From Microvirga mediterraneensis (GTDB taxonomy: Bacteria > Pseudomonadota > Alphaproteobacteria > Rhizobiales > Beijerinckiaceae), in NCBI RefSeq assembly GCF_013520865.1, contig NZ_JACDXJ010000001.1, positions 186,001 through 250,000 of the forward strand: 64,000 nucleotides of DNA, read 5' to 3'. Both the position numbers and the translations under genes were made by a program. Numbering within the stretch: position 1 is the first letter of the stretch; each line of letters opens with the position of its first letter. The notes under the pieces were generated by a model. It saw nothing but the letters and a program-made list of their open reading frames with translations. It did no database searches and was not told where the DNA came from. This document shows positions 33,268 through 42,654 of the stretch, piece after piece.

Positions 33268-33687
33268 TTAGGCCGCTTGGACGGCGGCTTCCGCCGGTGC
33301 GGAGGGGCGAGCCTCGACGGGCTCGAACAGGGTTCGGATGAGCTTGAGCGCCTCGAACGTCCGGTCGGCCTCGACCAGGTCGCCCACCTTGCCCAGGGTA
33401 TCCTTCACCGCCTCGTCGGCGGCGACCTGGATCAGGGCCTCGTGCAGCTTGCGGAAGGCACCCATGACCTTACCTGCCTCCTGAGGATTGATCAGGAGGG
33501 ATTGCACGACGAAATAAAGCTGGCGCATCGGAGTCGTCGCCTCCGTGACCTGAAGAACGTGGCTCTCCAGGAGAAAGCGCGCTTCGTTCAAAAGGCTCAG
33601 CGTCACCTTCTGGCTGACCGTCAGGACGGCGCCGTTGATGAAGATGCGCTCCCCGGCCTTGAGGGAGAATCGCATTTTGGCTTTCAT
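33268..33687 (-). CDS. flbT: Flagellin translation regulator FlbT
   Basis: A 139-residue protein with RFSLKAGERIFINGAVL and LLNEARFLLESHVLQ, the recognisable FlbT core. I start at the ATG 33687, which overlaps the flaF stop by 4 bp and is preceded by AGGAGGGG. In Caulobacter, FlbT binds the flagellin mRNA leader and links flagellin synthesis to hook completion. Confidence 0.92.
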   Translation of the reverse strand: MKAKMRFSLKAGERIFINGAVLTVSQKVTLSLLNEARFLLESHVLQVTEATTPMRQLYFVVQSLLINPQEAGKVMGAFRKLHEALIQVAADEAVKDTLGKVGDLVEADRTFEALKLIRTLFEPVEARPSAPAEAAVQAA

Positions 33688-34031
33688 TTCAGCCCCTCCT
33701 GGATCATGGCGTTGATATCGATCAGCGCGGTCAGATTGTTGTGTTCGCCGCAGGCGACACGGCTCGTCTCCCGCATCACCCAGAAGCCTATCGAGATGAG
33801 CTGCGCCTTGAGCTTGTCGGGCATCTCGTTGTCGGGGTGCGCCAGGTCCTTGACGAGGGACGTCCACAGCCGCTGGAGAAACTCCAGGGCCTGGGTCATC
33901 TCAGGGGATCTGGACGGCAGGCCGTCGGCTGCCTTGAGGAGCCCGATTGCTTGTCCGAAGATTTCATACTCGCGCTGCCGACATTCCCGGGGAGCGTCTT
34001 CGACGACTTCTGCATACGAAAATCGATACAT
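33684..34031 (-). CDS. flaF: Flagellin regulator FlaF
   Basis: A 115-residue helical protein of the FlaF family (CRQREYEIFGQAIGLLKAA, then LQRLWTSLVKDLAHPDNEMP). FlaF works with FlbT to set flagellin levels, probably by binding flagellin. It is coupled to flbT by a 4-bp overlap and lies 15 bp after flgL. Confidence 0.92.
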   Translation of the reverse strand: MYRFSYAEVVEDAPRECRQREYEIFGQAIGLLKAADGLPSRSPEMTQALEFLQRLWTSLVKDLAHPDNEMPDKLKAQLISIGFWVMRETSRVACGEHNNLTALIDINAMIQEGLK

Positions 34032-34046
34032 GGATAGGATCCGGGA

Positions 34047-35105
34047 CTAGAGATAGTTGATCAGGCTCAGTTGCTTGAGCTGGGCCGTGAGCGAATACGA
34101 CGTCTGGATCTGGGTCATGAGCTGATCCACCCGGACTTTCGCCTCGGCAGGATCGACGGCCTCCAGCTTGCCGATGCGCTCCTCGAAAATCGCTTTCTGC
34201 AGATCCATTCTCACGTTGGCGCTGTCGGCCTTGGCCTGCGCCGTTCCGATGCTTGCCTGCACGTCGGTGACGCCGCTGACGGCCGTCGAAAGGACCCGGG
34301 CGGCCTTCATGATCACCATGTCCCGCGTCGCGGGGCTGAGCGTCTCGATGCCGAGATCGAAGATCATCGTGTAGGCCATCGCGATCTGGCGAATGGGCGT
34401 CGTATTCGCGTTCGTCGACGTCTCGACCTTTTCCGTGGGCGAGATCAGGCTCTGGATGTTCTGATCGGACGCGTTCGAGAAGGCGCTCCAATCCGGTCCT
34501 TCGAAGATTTGGCGGAAGGGACCGTCCAGGAAGGCCTCCATGTCCGCAGGGGAGATCCCGGAAGCGAGCGGATCGCTCTGCGGGAATCCGAAGCCGCCGG
34601 ACGCCACAGGCGCGGCGAATGCGCTCGCGACCAAGTCCTTGAGCGAGGACGGAACACCGTTCGCATAGCCGTTGGCGGGCGCCGTGGTCGTGTTGATGCC
34701 GCCGAAGACGTATCGCCCTCCGATCGAGACGTTGAGGTCCCCGACCAGACTGCTCATATAGGCCGCCGCCTGCCCCTTGACGGTTTCGACCGGAGGGTTG
34801 GAGGGCAGTCCCACCAGGGCATCCCTGAACTTGGTCGCGTTCTCGCGGATGCTGTCGAGGGCTGCCGTCGTTGTCTTGAGGCGCTGGATGGCCAAGCCGT
34901 TGCTGTCGGTCAGCGTGTCGATTTCCGCCCGCTGCTGGCGCAGGGAGAGAGACTCCCCGACCTTGTGCCCGAGAGCGAGCCCGACATCCGCGTGCCGCCC
35001 CGTCGTCAGCTCCGTATTGGCTTTCGTGAGGCCGCTCTGCAGCTTATCGAGAGTCGACTTGGATGAGTTCCAAAGCGAGATAGTCGAGACGAAAGTCGTT
35101 CTCAT
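34047..35105 (-). CDS. flgL: Hook-filament junction protein FlgL
   Basis: A 352-residue flagellin-like protein. N-terminal D0/D1 coiled coil STISLWNSSKSTLDKLQSGLTKA and C-terminal ANVRMDLQKAIFEERIGKLEAVD flank a variable centre with GGRYVFGGINT. It forms the junction ring with FlgK. It lies 3 bp after flgK. Confidence 0.9.
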   Translation of the reverse strand: MRTTFVSTISLWNSSKSTLDKLQSGLTKANTELTTGRHADVGLALGHKVGESLSLRQQRAEIDTLTDSNGLAIQRLKTTTAALDSIRENATKFRDALVGLPSNPPVETVKGQAAAYMSSLVGDLNVSIGGRYVFGGINTTTAPANGYANGVPSSLKDLVASAFAAPVASGGFGFPQSDPLASGISPADMEAFLDGPFRQIFEGPDWSAFSNASDQNIQSLISPTEKVETSTNANTTPIRQIAMAYTMIFDLGIETLSPATRDMVIMKAARVLSTAVSGVTDVQASIGTAQAKADSANVRMDLQKAIFEERIGKLEAVDPAEAKVRVDQLMTQIQTSYSLTAQLKQLSLINYL

Positions 35106-35108
35106 GGC

Positions 35109-36572
35109 TTAGCCTACAACGCTGAGAAGGGTCTTGAGCATCTGGTCGATGACCGACAGCAGTTTTGCCGATGCCGCATAGGATTTCTCCAACTGCAGCA
35201 TCAATGCCGTCTCATCGTCCATGTTGACGTCGGTTGCGTTCGACAGCGCTTCCGACGCATGGCTGAGAAGCGTCGTCTGATAGTCGACGTTCTGGCTGGC
35301 GCTCTGGCGCGTGGTTTCGAGCCAGCTCCCGGTCAGGGATGCGAATCCCTGCAGGGACGCGGTAGGCCCGAATCCGAATGCGGGGTCGAAGGGGCGTTCC
35401 GCGACCATGCCGCTCGTCAGGGCGTAGAGCCGCCCGGAGAAGGCCGCGTTGGCGTTGCCGCTCGGATTGTAGACGTAGTCGGTACCGTTGATCCCGCCAT
35501 CGCGGATCGCCTCGAAGGTGCCGCCCTTCGCCGGGTCGACGGCATCGCTGACGCGGATCAGCCCGGCCAGCCCGGTAGAGGCCGGCATAGTGGGGATGCC
35601 CGCGGCGCCTGCGAAGGTGAAGATCCCCGGCATGTCGGGTTGCCCCGCCCCGCTCTGATCGCTCTCGGCGAAGGCCTGAATCAATCCCCGGGCGAGCTCG
35701 TCGAGCTGCTTCTGGTAGGTGACGGCGACATCGTCGCGCACCTGTGCCAGCCCGACGAGATTGCCGGAGTTCAAGGGCATGAGGGCTCCGGGTCCCGTCA
35801 CGCGGATCCCGTCGATGAAGACATCTCCTCCCGTGGTGGCGGGGCCGAAGACCGTGGTGGGGCTGAAGGTCACGGGCCGGGCCGTCCGCTCGAACAACGG
35901 TACGCCGCTGTCCGTGTACAGCGCGATGTCGTTGCCCGCTCGCGGCACGACCGTGATCCCGATCTCCTCGGACAGCTGCGCGATGAGGCTGTCGCGCGTG
36001 TCCATGGCATCGCTGACATCGGCTCCGAGGGCAGTGCCGCTCATGACCTGCTGGTTGGCCTTCTCGAACTTCGCGAGAAGATCATTGATGCGGTTGACCG
36101 AGCCGGCCATGCCTTTGTCCGCTTCCAGGCGGACGGACTGGATCGTGGCCGTGGCCCGGTTCAAGGTATCGGCCAAGTCCGTGGCGGCCTTGACGAAGGC
36201 GCGTGCCAGCGTCGTATTGTCCGGCGCGTTGGCATATTGCTGCAAGGCGCTGTTCAGGGCCCCAACCCGGGCGGCGGCGGATTCGTCGAGTTCCGTGTCG
36301 CCGATCGTCTGGCTGAGCTTCTGCAACCCATCGAGCAGCGCCTTCTGGGTCGCTGAAGCGGAGGTGGTTTCCAGCATCTTCGTCAGGAGCGCCTGATCGC
36401 TGGCCCGCAGGACGGTGACGCGGGCGTACCCGCCCGTGGTGGTGAGGACACCGATCTTGCGTGAATAGCTCGGGTCGGTCGCGCCGGATGTATTGCGCGA
36501 CACGACCGCCATTTGCGATTGCGACGCCTGCAACGAGGAACGCGCCGTATTATAGGCTACTGACAGAGACAT
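35109..36572 (-). CDS. flgK: Hook-filament junction protein FlgK
   Basis: A 487-residue hook-associated protein 1. The N-terminal NTARSSLQASQSQMAVVSRN and the C-terminal LLSHASEALSNATDVNMDDE plus LQLEKSYAASAKLLSVIDQM are conserved. The NxxxLS-type rod/hook motif is degenerate, reading RNTSGATDPSYSRK. It is the second gene of the flgE operon. Confidence 0.92.
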   Translation of the reverse strand: MSLSVAYNTARSSLQASQSQMAVVSRNTSGATDPSYSRKIGVLTTTGGYARVTVLRASDQALLTKMLETTSASATQKALLDGLQKLSQTIGDTELDESAAARVGALNSALQQYANAPDNTTLARAFVKAATDLADTLNRATATIQSVRLEADKGMAGSVNRINDLLAKFEKANQQVMSGTALGADVSDAMDTRDSLIAQLSEEIGITVVPRAGNDIALYTDSGVPLFERTARPVTFSPTTVFGPATTGGDVFIDGIRVTGPGALMPLNSGNLVGLAQVRDDVAVTYQKQLDELARGLIQAFAESDQSGAGQPDMPGIFTFAGAAGIPTMPASTGLAGLIRVSDAVDPAKGGTFEAIRDGGINGTDYVYNPSGNANAAFSGRLYALTSGMVAERPFDPAFGFGPTASLQGFASLTGSWLETTRQSASQNVDYQTTLLSHASEALSNATDVNMDDETALMLQLEKSYAASAKLLSVIDQMLKTLLSVVG

Positions 36573-36604
36573 GGATCACGGGCCCTTGAGCAGACAGGAG
36601 AGCG

Positions 36605-37804
36605 TTACCGCTTCAGGTTCATCAGAACATCGAGCAGCTCGGATCCGGTCTGGAAGACCTTCGAGTTCGCCGTATAGCTGGTCTGGGCCTCGATCATCGC
36701 CGTCAGCTCGGTGCCGATATCGACGTTCGATCCTTCCAATGCCCCTGACGCGATGGACCCGAAGCCGGACATCTCCGGGAAGCCGACCTGGTAGCCGCCG
36801 GATTGAGCCGTCGTCTCGTAGACGTTGCCGGCGCGGGGGCTCAGATTGTCCGGGCTCGAAACATTGGCGAGCGGGATCCGATAGGCTCCGACGCGCGTCC
36901 CGTCCTCGTAGACGGCATAGACCGTTCCGTCGGATGCGAACTCGACGTCCTTTACCGCCGACGGCGCATTGCCGTTGGCCTCGCCGGTGACGTTGTATTC
37001 GCCAGCGAGCTGCGTCATGCCCGCCATGTCAAGAGCGAAAGGCTCGCCGCCGGGAATGCCGAAGTTCAGCACGGACGGGCCGGTCAATTGGCCGTCGGCA
37101 TCGAAGGTCAGGGTCATCGACGTCGTTCCGGTCAGCGGATCGGCACTGGAGCCGTTGGCAACGCTGATGCTCCATTGCGTATCGCTGATCTTCGACAATG
37201 CGATATCGATTTTGATCGGATTGCCGACCTTGTCATAGACCTGAAGCGAAGATTGCTTGCTGACGGCGGGCAGTGCGACGACCGGGGCCCCATCCGGCAG
37301 GTTGCCCTTGAAGGTTCCTTTCGTAGACCCGCTGGCCTGCATGGCGAACGACGACATGTTGACCGGCTCGACGCCGTCGAGGCTGTTCAGGGAGGGGTTC
37401 ACCGCCCCTGACCCCAGCTTGTATCCCATGAGGGTAAAGCCGTAGGCATTGACGAGGTTGCCCGTCCGACCGTCCTTGACGAAATTGCCCGCGCGGGTCA
37501 GGTAGGGAGATCCGCCCGGATCCGTCACCACGAAAAATCCGTTGCCGGAGATCGCAAGGTCCGACGGAGACGTCGTGTAGGCGATCGGCCCCTGATCGGC
37601 GATCGTGTAGCGGACGCGGCTCGTGACGGAGCCGGAATTGTAGTTCCCTTCGCTCGACGGCAGGATCAGAGACGAGAACTCTGTCGAGGCGCGCTTATAT
37701 CCAGTGGTGCTCGAGTTCTGGATGTTCTCAGCGACGGTACCCAACTTGTTCGACTGAGCGTTCATGCCGGAAACGCCACTACGAAGAACGCCATAAAGAC
37801 TCAT
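36605..37804 (-). CDS. flgE: Flagellar hook protein FlgE
   Basis: A 399-residue hook subunit. Start LRSGVSGMNAQSNKLGTVAENIQN is the rod/hook family motif, and the C-terminal GTELTAMIEAQTSYTANSKVFQT is the matching helix. It leads the operon flgE-flgK-flgL-flaF-flbT-flgD-fliQ, with the flagellar dyad 43 bp upstream at 37847-37857. Confidence 0.95.
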   Translation of the reverse strand: MSLYGVLRSGVSGMNAQSNKLGTVAENIQNSSTTGYKRASTEFSSLILPSSEGNYNSGSVTSRVRYTIADQGPIAYTTSPSDLAISGNGFFVVTDPGGSPYLTRAGNFVKDGRTGNLVNAYGFTLMGYKLGSGAVNPSLNSLDGVEPVNMSSFAMQASGSTKGTFKGNLPDGAPVVALPAVSKQSSLQVYDKVGNPIKIDIALSKISDTQWSISVANGSSADPLTGTTSMTLTFDADGQLTGPSVLNFGIPGGEPFALDMAGMTQLAGEYNVTGEANGNAPSAVKDVEFASDGTVYAVYEDGTRVGAYRIPLANVSSPDNLSPRAGNVYETTAQSGGYQVGFPEMSGFGSIASGALEGSNVDIGTELTAMIEAQTSYTANSKVFQTGSELLDVLMNLKR

Positions 37805-37846
37805 CTGAAGCTCCTACGGTTTCAAACTGGACCTAACACCATGACG

Positions 37847-37857
37847 CTTGTGCGAAG
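37847..37857. promoter_or_regulatory. Flagellar-regulon dyad upstream of flgE
   Basis: CTTGTGCGAAG (arms CTT and AAG around a YR centre), 43 bp before the flgE start. It lies in the 96-bp gap between flgE and fliI. Confidence 0.65.
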
Positions 37858-37900
37858 CTGTGTTCCATTCCAGGGATGATGATGCGAGACGTGAACGACT

Positions 37901-39226
37901 CTATTGCTTGAGGGATTGGGCCAGATCCATGAAGGCGTCGCGGCTGGCAGGCATGGACGGATCCTGTCGAAGCGCCTCGTAGATCTTCGGGACGAGAACC
38001 ACGGCCTGATCGAGCTCCTGATCGTTGCCCGGATGATAGCCGCCCATCAGCCTGAGATCGCGCGTATCCTCGAAGCGCGCGATCATTCCCCGAAGGCGGC
38101 GCACCAGCTCCTTCTGGTCCGGCGACCAGACATGATCGGCCAGACGCGAGATCGAACCCAGCACGTTGATGGCCGGATATCGCCCCTGATCCGCGATCGC
38201 GCGATCCAGAACGATGTGGCCGTCGAGCGTTCCGCGAATGTTGTCGGCAACGGGATCGTTATGATCGTCGCCATCGATGAGAACGGAGAAGATGCCCGTG
38301 ATGGAACCCTTCCCCTCTGCTCCGGGCCCCGCCCTTTCCAGAAGGCGAGGCAGGTCGCTGAAGACGCTGGGCGTGTAGCCGCGGGCCACGGCAGGCTCTC
38401 CGGCCGCCAGGGCCACGTCGCGCGCCGCATGAGCATAGCGCGTGACGGAATCCACGATGAGCAGGACCGAATCCCCGCAATCGCGGAAGTACTCCGCGAT
38501 GGACACCGCCGTGCGCGGCGCCTGGCGCCGCATCATCGGGCTCTCGTCACCGGTCGACACCACCATGACGGATTTATGCAGATTCGCCTGGATGGGGCCT
38601 TCCAGGAACTCCCGCACCTCGCGGCCGCGCTCTCCCACCAGGGCAACGACGATCGTGTCGAAGCCCTCGCATTTGGCCAACATGGTCAGGAGAGTGGACT
38701 TTCCGACGCCCGAGCCCGCAAAGATGCCGATGCGCTGCCCTTGGCAGAGAGGCGTGAACAGGTCGATGGCCTTGACGCCCGTTCTCAGGGGCGTGGTGAC
38801 CCTTGCCCGCGTCAGGGCGGACGGCGGCTCGGCATCGTTCCTGACCGGGTCGTGGCCCGGGATGAGAGGTCCGAGATCATCCAGCGGCTCGCCGAGCGCG
38901 TTAATGACCCGGCCTCGCCAGGTCTGATCCGGCCGCAGGCCCGTGTCGCTCACGATGAACACGGGCGTTCCGATCCCGGCTTCGATGCGCCCGCTGAAGG
39001 GCTTTACGGTGACGCCGCAATCGTCGATGCGGACGACCTCTCCGGTCTGCGTCCCTCCATCGGCGGCAAAACCGACGCGATCCCCAAGCTTCACGAATTG
39101 CGACAATCCCGCAACGCGATAATAGCTGGGATTCACCTCGCGGATGGTACCGCTGATCCGTACCTTTCGTCGCCCGACGGCTTCGGCCAGAACAAACTCT
39201 TCAAGTCTTTGGAGCGCGTTCATCAC
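37901..39226 (-). CDS. fliI: Flagellum-specific ATPase FliI
   Basis: A 441-residue F1-like ATPase that powers and unloads export substrates. Walker A is Gly171-Thr178 (GSGVGKST), Walker B is near SVLLIVDSVTRYAHA, and VALVGERGREVREFLEG is typical of the family. It follows flgF by 5 bp. Confidence 0.96.
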   Translation of the reverse strand: MMNALQRLEEFVLAEAVGRRKVRISGTIREVNPSYYRVAGLSQFVKLGDRVGFAADGGTQTGEVVRIDDCGVTVKPFSGRIEAGIGTPVFIVSDTGLRPDQTWRGRVINALGEPLDDLGPLIPGHDPVRNDAEPPSALTRARVTTPLRTGVKAIDLFTPLCQGQRIGIFAGSGVGKSTLLTMLAKCEGFDTIVVALVGERGREVREFLEGPIQANLHKSVMVVSTGDESPMMRRQAPRTAVSIAEYFRDCGDSVLLIVDSVTRYAHAARDVALAAGEPAVARGYTPSVFSDLPRLLERAGPGAEGKGSITGIFSVLIDGDDHNDPVADNIRGTLDGHIVLDRAIADQGRYPAINVLGSISRLADHVWSPDQKELVRRLRGMIARFEDTRDLRLMGGYHPGNDQELDQAVVLVPKIYEALRQDPSMPASRDAFMDLAQSLKQ

Positions 39227-39231
39227 GGCCG

Positions 39232-39957
39232 TCAGGTGCTGGGACCGAGAGTCCGGATGGCATCCATGAAGGTCGATTCGCTCTCCTGGATGGTCGTCGC
39301 GGCGCTATCGAAATTCCGTTGGACCGCAATCATCTTCGTCATCTCCAGGACGGGATTGACATTCGATCCTTCGCTGAAACCCTGCTTGATCCCGGTGGAG
39401 TTGAAGTCCTGGACGACTTCGCCCGGAATGCTGGACCTGACGCCGGAGTTTCCGAAACGACTGAGCCGGCTGTCGTTGCGCAGGTTGAAGAGACCGATCG
39501 CTCCGACCTGGTTAGTGCCCTGCGTGATCGTTCCGTCATGGCCGATGGTCGGGGCGCCTCCCATCGGATCCAGGGCGATGGGGGAGCCGCCGGCGTCCAG
39601 GACCCGGTAGCCCTCGACGGTCAGGAGATCGCCGTTCTCATTCATCTTGAAGCGGCCGTCGCGAGTATAGACGGCCCCGCCGGGACCGTCGAACGCGAAC
39701 CAGGCTTCGCCCTGAATGGCGACATCGAGCGGGTTGTCGGTCTTCACGACAGGGCCGGTCCGCCGGGACACGTAGTTATGTCCGGAAGACGCGAAGGACA
39801 CGTTCTCCTTGGCCGCGAGCGAAAGAATTTCCTCGAACTTCACCTCGTCGGCCCTGAAGCCGCCCGTGTTCATATTGGCAACGTTGTTCGCAATCGTGTT
39901 GAGGCGCTTTTCCATGGCCACCTGGGCGGACAATGCGACATAGAGCGAGGATTGCAT
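39232..39957 (-). CDS. flgF: Flagellar proximal rod protein FlgF
   Basis: A 241-residue rod protein with the N-terminal AMEKRLNTIANNVANMNTGGFRA motif and C-terminal NPVLEMTKMIAVQRNFDSAATTI. It is distinguished from FlgG at 57097 by length and neighbours. It is divergent from motA, and the shared intergenic region holds the flagellar dyad at 40061-40071. Confidence 0.9.
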   Translation of the reverse strand: MQSSLYVALSAQVAMEKRLNTIANNVANMNTGGFRADEVKFEEILSLAAKENVSFASSGHNYVSRRTGPVVKTDNPLDVAIQGEAWFAFDGPGGAVYTRDGRFKMNENGDLLTVEGYRVLDAGGSPIALDPMGGAPTIGHDGTITQGTNQVGAIGLFNLRNDSRLSRFGNSGVRSSIPGEVVQDFNSTGIKQGFSEGSNVNPVLEMTKMIAVQRNFDSAATTIQESESTFMDAIRTLGPST

Positions 39958-40060
39958 TGAGGAACTCCGGCCTTTTCTCTCATGAGGGCGGCGCTGGCCG
40001 ACCCTGATGGCGCGGCTTCCATCCGCCGCATGAACCTAGCCCTGGGGGTAGCCGAACAGC

Positions 40061-40071
40061 CTTGCACGAGG
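40061..40071. promoter_or_regulatory. Flagellar-regulon dyad between flgF and motA
   Basis: CTTGCACGAGG inside AGCCTTGCACGAGGCT, whose outer arms AGCCT and AGGCT pair perfectly. It lies 104 bp before flgF and 87 bp before motA, so one site could serve both operons. Confidence 0.65.
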
Positions 40072-40157
40072 CTTGCCCCTCCGTTTCCAGCTTCGCGCAA
40101 GCCTCCGTGATTAAGACATCCTCAGCAGGTTGGACTTTCGCAAAAGGGACCACAACG

Positions 40158-41039
40158 TTGGGCGTTTTGATCGGATTGGCAGTCGCCATTGGCTCGCTCG
40201 TGAGCGGCTATGTCGCCATGGGCGGTCATCTGGCCGTGATATGGCAGCCTTGGGAATACGTGATCATCTGCGGCATCGCGATCGGCACGTTCATCATCGC
40301 GAACCCGATGCCGCTGGTGAAGGACACCGGTCGGGCCGCCCGCGAGGCGATTTCCGGCACCGTTCCGAAGAGGGACCATTACCTCTCGATCCTGGGCCTT
40401 CTCTACGCGCTCATGCGGGAGCTGAAGAACAAGCCCCGCAACGAGGTGGAAGGTCATATCGACCAGCCGGAGGAATCGGAGATCTTCAAAGCCTTCCCGA
40501 GCGTTCTGAAGGACAAGGACCTCACCCTCTTCATCTGCGACTATGCGCGCCTGATCATCATCGGCAACGCTCGTCCCCATGAGATCGAAGCCCTCATGGA
40601 GGAAGAGATCGCGACCCTCAAGCGCGACCGGACAAAACCCTATTACTCCATCAACACCGTGTCCGAAGCCCTCCCCGCCCTCGGCATCGTGGCGGCCGTC
40701 CTGGGCATCGTGAAGGCTCTCGGTGCCATCGATCAGTCGCCCACCATCCTGGGCGGCCTGATTGCCTCGGCCCTCGTCGGAACCTTCGGCGGCATCTTCA
40801 TCTCCTATGCGTTCCTGTCGCCGCTCGCGAACAAGGTGAAGGCCACCCGGGAGAAGCAGACCCGCGTCTATGTCATCGTCAAGCAGGCACTCATCGCCTA
40901 TATGAACGGCGCGCTGCCCCAGATTGCCGTGGAGCATGGCCGCAAGGGCATCTCCGTGGATTACCGCCCGACCATCGATGAAGTTGAAGCCGCTACGACC
41001 ACGGGCGGCCGCAGCGAAGACCTGAAAGAGGCCGCGTGA
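40158..41039 (+). CDS. motA: Flagellar motor stator protein MotA
   Basis: A 293-residue stator subunit with four membrane spans. I choose the TTG at 40158 (product begins GVLIGLAVAIGSLV), preceded by AAAGGGA, because the longer frame adds 32 residues with no similarity. The cytoplasmic loop contains LYALMRELKNKPRNEVEGHI, and SEALPALGIVAAVLGIV carries a conserved proline. Stop and fliM start overlap (ATGA). Its partner motB is about 9 kb away in another operon. Confidence 0.93.
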   Translation: MGVLIGLAVAIGSLVSGYVAMGGHLAVIWQPWEYVIICGIAIGTFIIANPMPLVKDTGRAAREAISGTVPKRDHYLSILGLLYALMRELKNKPRNEVEGHIDQPEESEIFKAFPSVLKDKDLTLFICDYARLIIIGNARPHEIEALMEEEIATLKRDRTKPYYSINTVSEALPALGIVAAVLGIVKALGAIDQSPTILGGLIASALVGTFGGIFISYAFLSPLANKVKATREKQTRVYVIVKQALIAYMNGALPQIAVEHGRKGISVDYRPTIDEVEAATTTGGRSEDLKEAA

Positions 41040-41971
41040 TGATGAGCGGCTCACAAAGCGCCAACGATATCCGCGACATGCTGCTTGACGCGGCGGGCCT
41101 TTCCCTCGACCGCCTGCCGATGCTCCACGTGATCTTCGACCGCATGTCGACGAGCTGTGCCGAGCATCTGCGCCACATGGCCGCCTCGCCCATGTACTAC
41201 TCGCTCAGCGGGCTCGAAAGCGGACGCATCACCGAAATCCTGGAGATGTACGAGGCCAATGCGGTTGCGGGCATTTTCCACGCTCCGGAATGGGACAGCC
41301 ATATCCTGATCGGGTTCGACCGCGACTTCATCTACACGATGGTGGAGGTTCTCTTCGGATCCGACGGCTCGGAGCCGCCGGTCGAGGAAGCGCGCGGCTT
41401 CTCGAACATCGAGCTCAAGATGGCACAGACCCTCTTCGAGCAGGTCGCTAAAGCCCTGCAGGCCTCCTTCTCGCTTGTGGTCGACACGAAGTTCAAGCTC
41501 GAACGCATCGAGACCCGCATGGATTTCGCCGTCATCGGACGGCGGAACAACCAAGCCGTCGCGGCGAAATTCCTTCTCCAGGCGCTCAATCGCGGCGGCG
41601 AAATGTTCGTCATCATTCCGCAATCGGTCCTCAACCCGATGCGGAAAGCCCTCTCGCAGGTAGTCACCGGCGAATCATCGGGCCGCGACCCACGCTGGAT
41701 GAAGCAGATCGCCACCGAGGTGAAGAAGACCGAGGTGACGCTCAAGGCCGTTCTCGAAGAGCGCTTCCTTTCGCTCGGCGAGATCGCCGACCTGAAGATT
41801 GGCGACGTGATCGAGCTGCAGGCGACGCCGCGCAGCCGCGTCAAGCTCGAAAGCAATCAGCAGGGCCTCTTCTGGTGCCATATCGGCCAGTCGGAAGGTT
41901 CCTATGTTCTCAAAGTCGATGAACTCATCGATCAGGAAAAAGAGTTTCTCGATGACGTCCTCCCTCGCTAA
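41036..41971 (+). CDS. fliM: Flagellar switch protein FliM
   Basis: A 311-residue switch protein. The central CheC-like domain (about 45-220) has FIYTMVEVLFGSDG and SNIELKMAQTLFEQVAKALQ; the C-terminal SpoA domain (about 230-305) resembles FliN. The N-terminal CheY-binding LSQxEIDALL peptide of other FliMs is not obvious, so CheY contact may differ, as is common in Rhizobiales. Confidence 0.88.
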   Translation: MMMSGSQSANDIRDMLLDAAGLSLDRLPMLHVIFDRMSTSCAEHLRHMAASPMYYSLSGLESGRITEILEMYEANAVAGIFHAPEWDSHILIGFDRDFIYTMVEVLFGSDGSEPPVEEARGFSNIELKMAQTLFEQVAKALQASFSLVVDTKFKLERIETRMDFAVIGRRNNQAVAAKFLLQALNRGGEMFVIIPQSVLNPMRKALSQVVTGESSGRDPRWMKQIATEVKKTEVTLKAVLEERFLSLGEIADLKIGDVIELQATPRSRVKLESNQQGLFWCHIGQSEGSYVLKVDELIDQEKEFLDDVLPR

Positions 41972-42266
41972 CGCCATCCTCTTCCTTGCGCTCGTGACGA
42001 CCAGCGTCATGGTCGCGGTGATGTACCGGAAGCTCAAAAAGCTTGACCGGTATCATGCCGAGTATCAGCAGATCTTCGACAAGACCGGAACTGCCCTTCT
42101 GGCCGCCCAGAACGCAGTGACGAACTTCGGCACGGAGGGCAAGGAGACACTCGTCCTTCTCAGCCAGCGTATCGAAGAAGCGCAGGCCGTTTCCGAGCGG
42201 CTCGAGACCCTCATCCGAGAGGCTCGCCAACAATCGCAGCCGCGCCCCGGCACCATCCACTCATAA
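41952..42266 (+). CDS. Small membrane-anchored coiled-coil protein between fliM and fliN
   Basis: A 104-residue protein whose ATG at 41952 lies inside the fliM end (20-bp overlap). One membrane span (about 5-25, ANAILFLALVTTSVMVAVMY) is followed by a basic stretch RKLKKLD and a long helix predicted as coiled coil (about 30-95). I do not recognise the family. Position and coupling suggest a flagellar motor or switch accessory role. Confidence 0.65.
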   Translation: MTSSLANAILFLALVTTSVMVAVMYRKLKKLDRYHAEYQQIFDKTGTALLAAQNAVTNFGTEGKETLVLLSQRIEEAQAVSERLETLIREARQQSQPRPGTIHS

Positions 42267-42277
42267 GGTCCGCTCCC

Positions 42278-42640
42278 ATGACGAATCCATTCGAACCCAA
42301 GCAAGACAAAGCCGTATGGCAGCAGGAAAACGCCTTCGAGGGCACCGGCATGCATGACGACAAGCTGGGGGGCGGGAAGAACCTCGACTCGATCCTGCGC
42401 ATCCCCGTGACGATCCAAGTCGTCCTCGGTTCCGCCACCATGCCCGTCGCCAACCTGATGAAGCTCGGACGCGGCGCGATCGTTCCGCTCGACCACCGGG
42501 TCGGCGAGCCGGTCGACGTGGTGGTGAACGGACGCATCATCGCCCGGGGCGAGGTCGTCGTCGTCGAAGACGACAACTCCCGATTCGGCATCTCACTGAC
42601 CGAAATCGTCGGTCCGCCCACCAACGATCTTAACGGCTAA
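42278..42640 (+). CDS. fliN: Flagellar switch protein FliN
   Basis: A 120-residue protein with a disordered N terminus (about 1-35) and a SpoA domain: ILRIPVTIQVVLGSATMPVANLMKL and RGAIVPLDHRVGEPVDVVVNG. It forms the bottom of the C-ring with FliM and FliG. It lies 11 bp after the small membrane protein gene. Confidence 0.95.
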   Translation: MTNPFEPKQDKAVWQQENAFEGTGMHDDKLGGGKNLDSILRIPVTIQVVLGSATMPVANLMKLGRGAIVPLDHRVGEPVDVVVNGRIIARGEVVVVEDDNSRFGISLTEIVGPPTNDLNG

Positions 42641-42654
42641 CTCGGCTCCTCGGC

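Noticed and set aside
37805..37900. Sigma-54 (-24/-12) promoter before flgE
   Set aside because: No convincing GG-N10-GC element in the right context was found here or at the other flagellar promoters.
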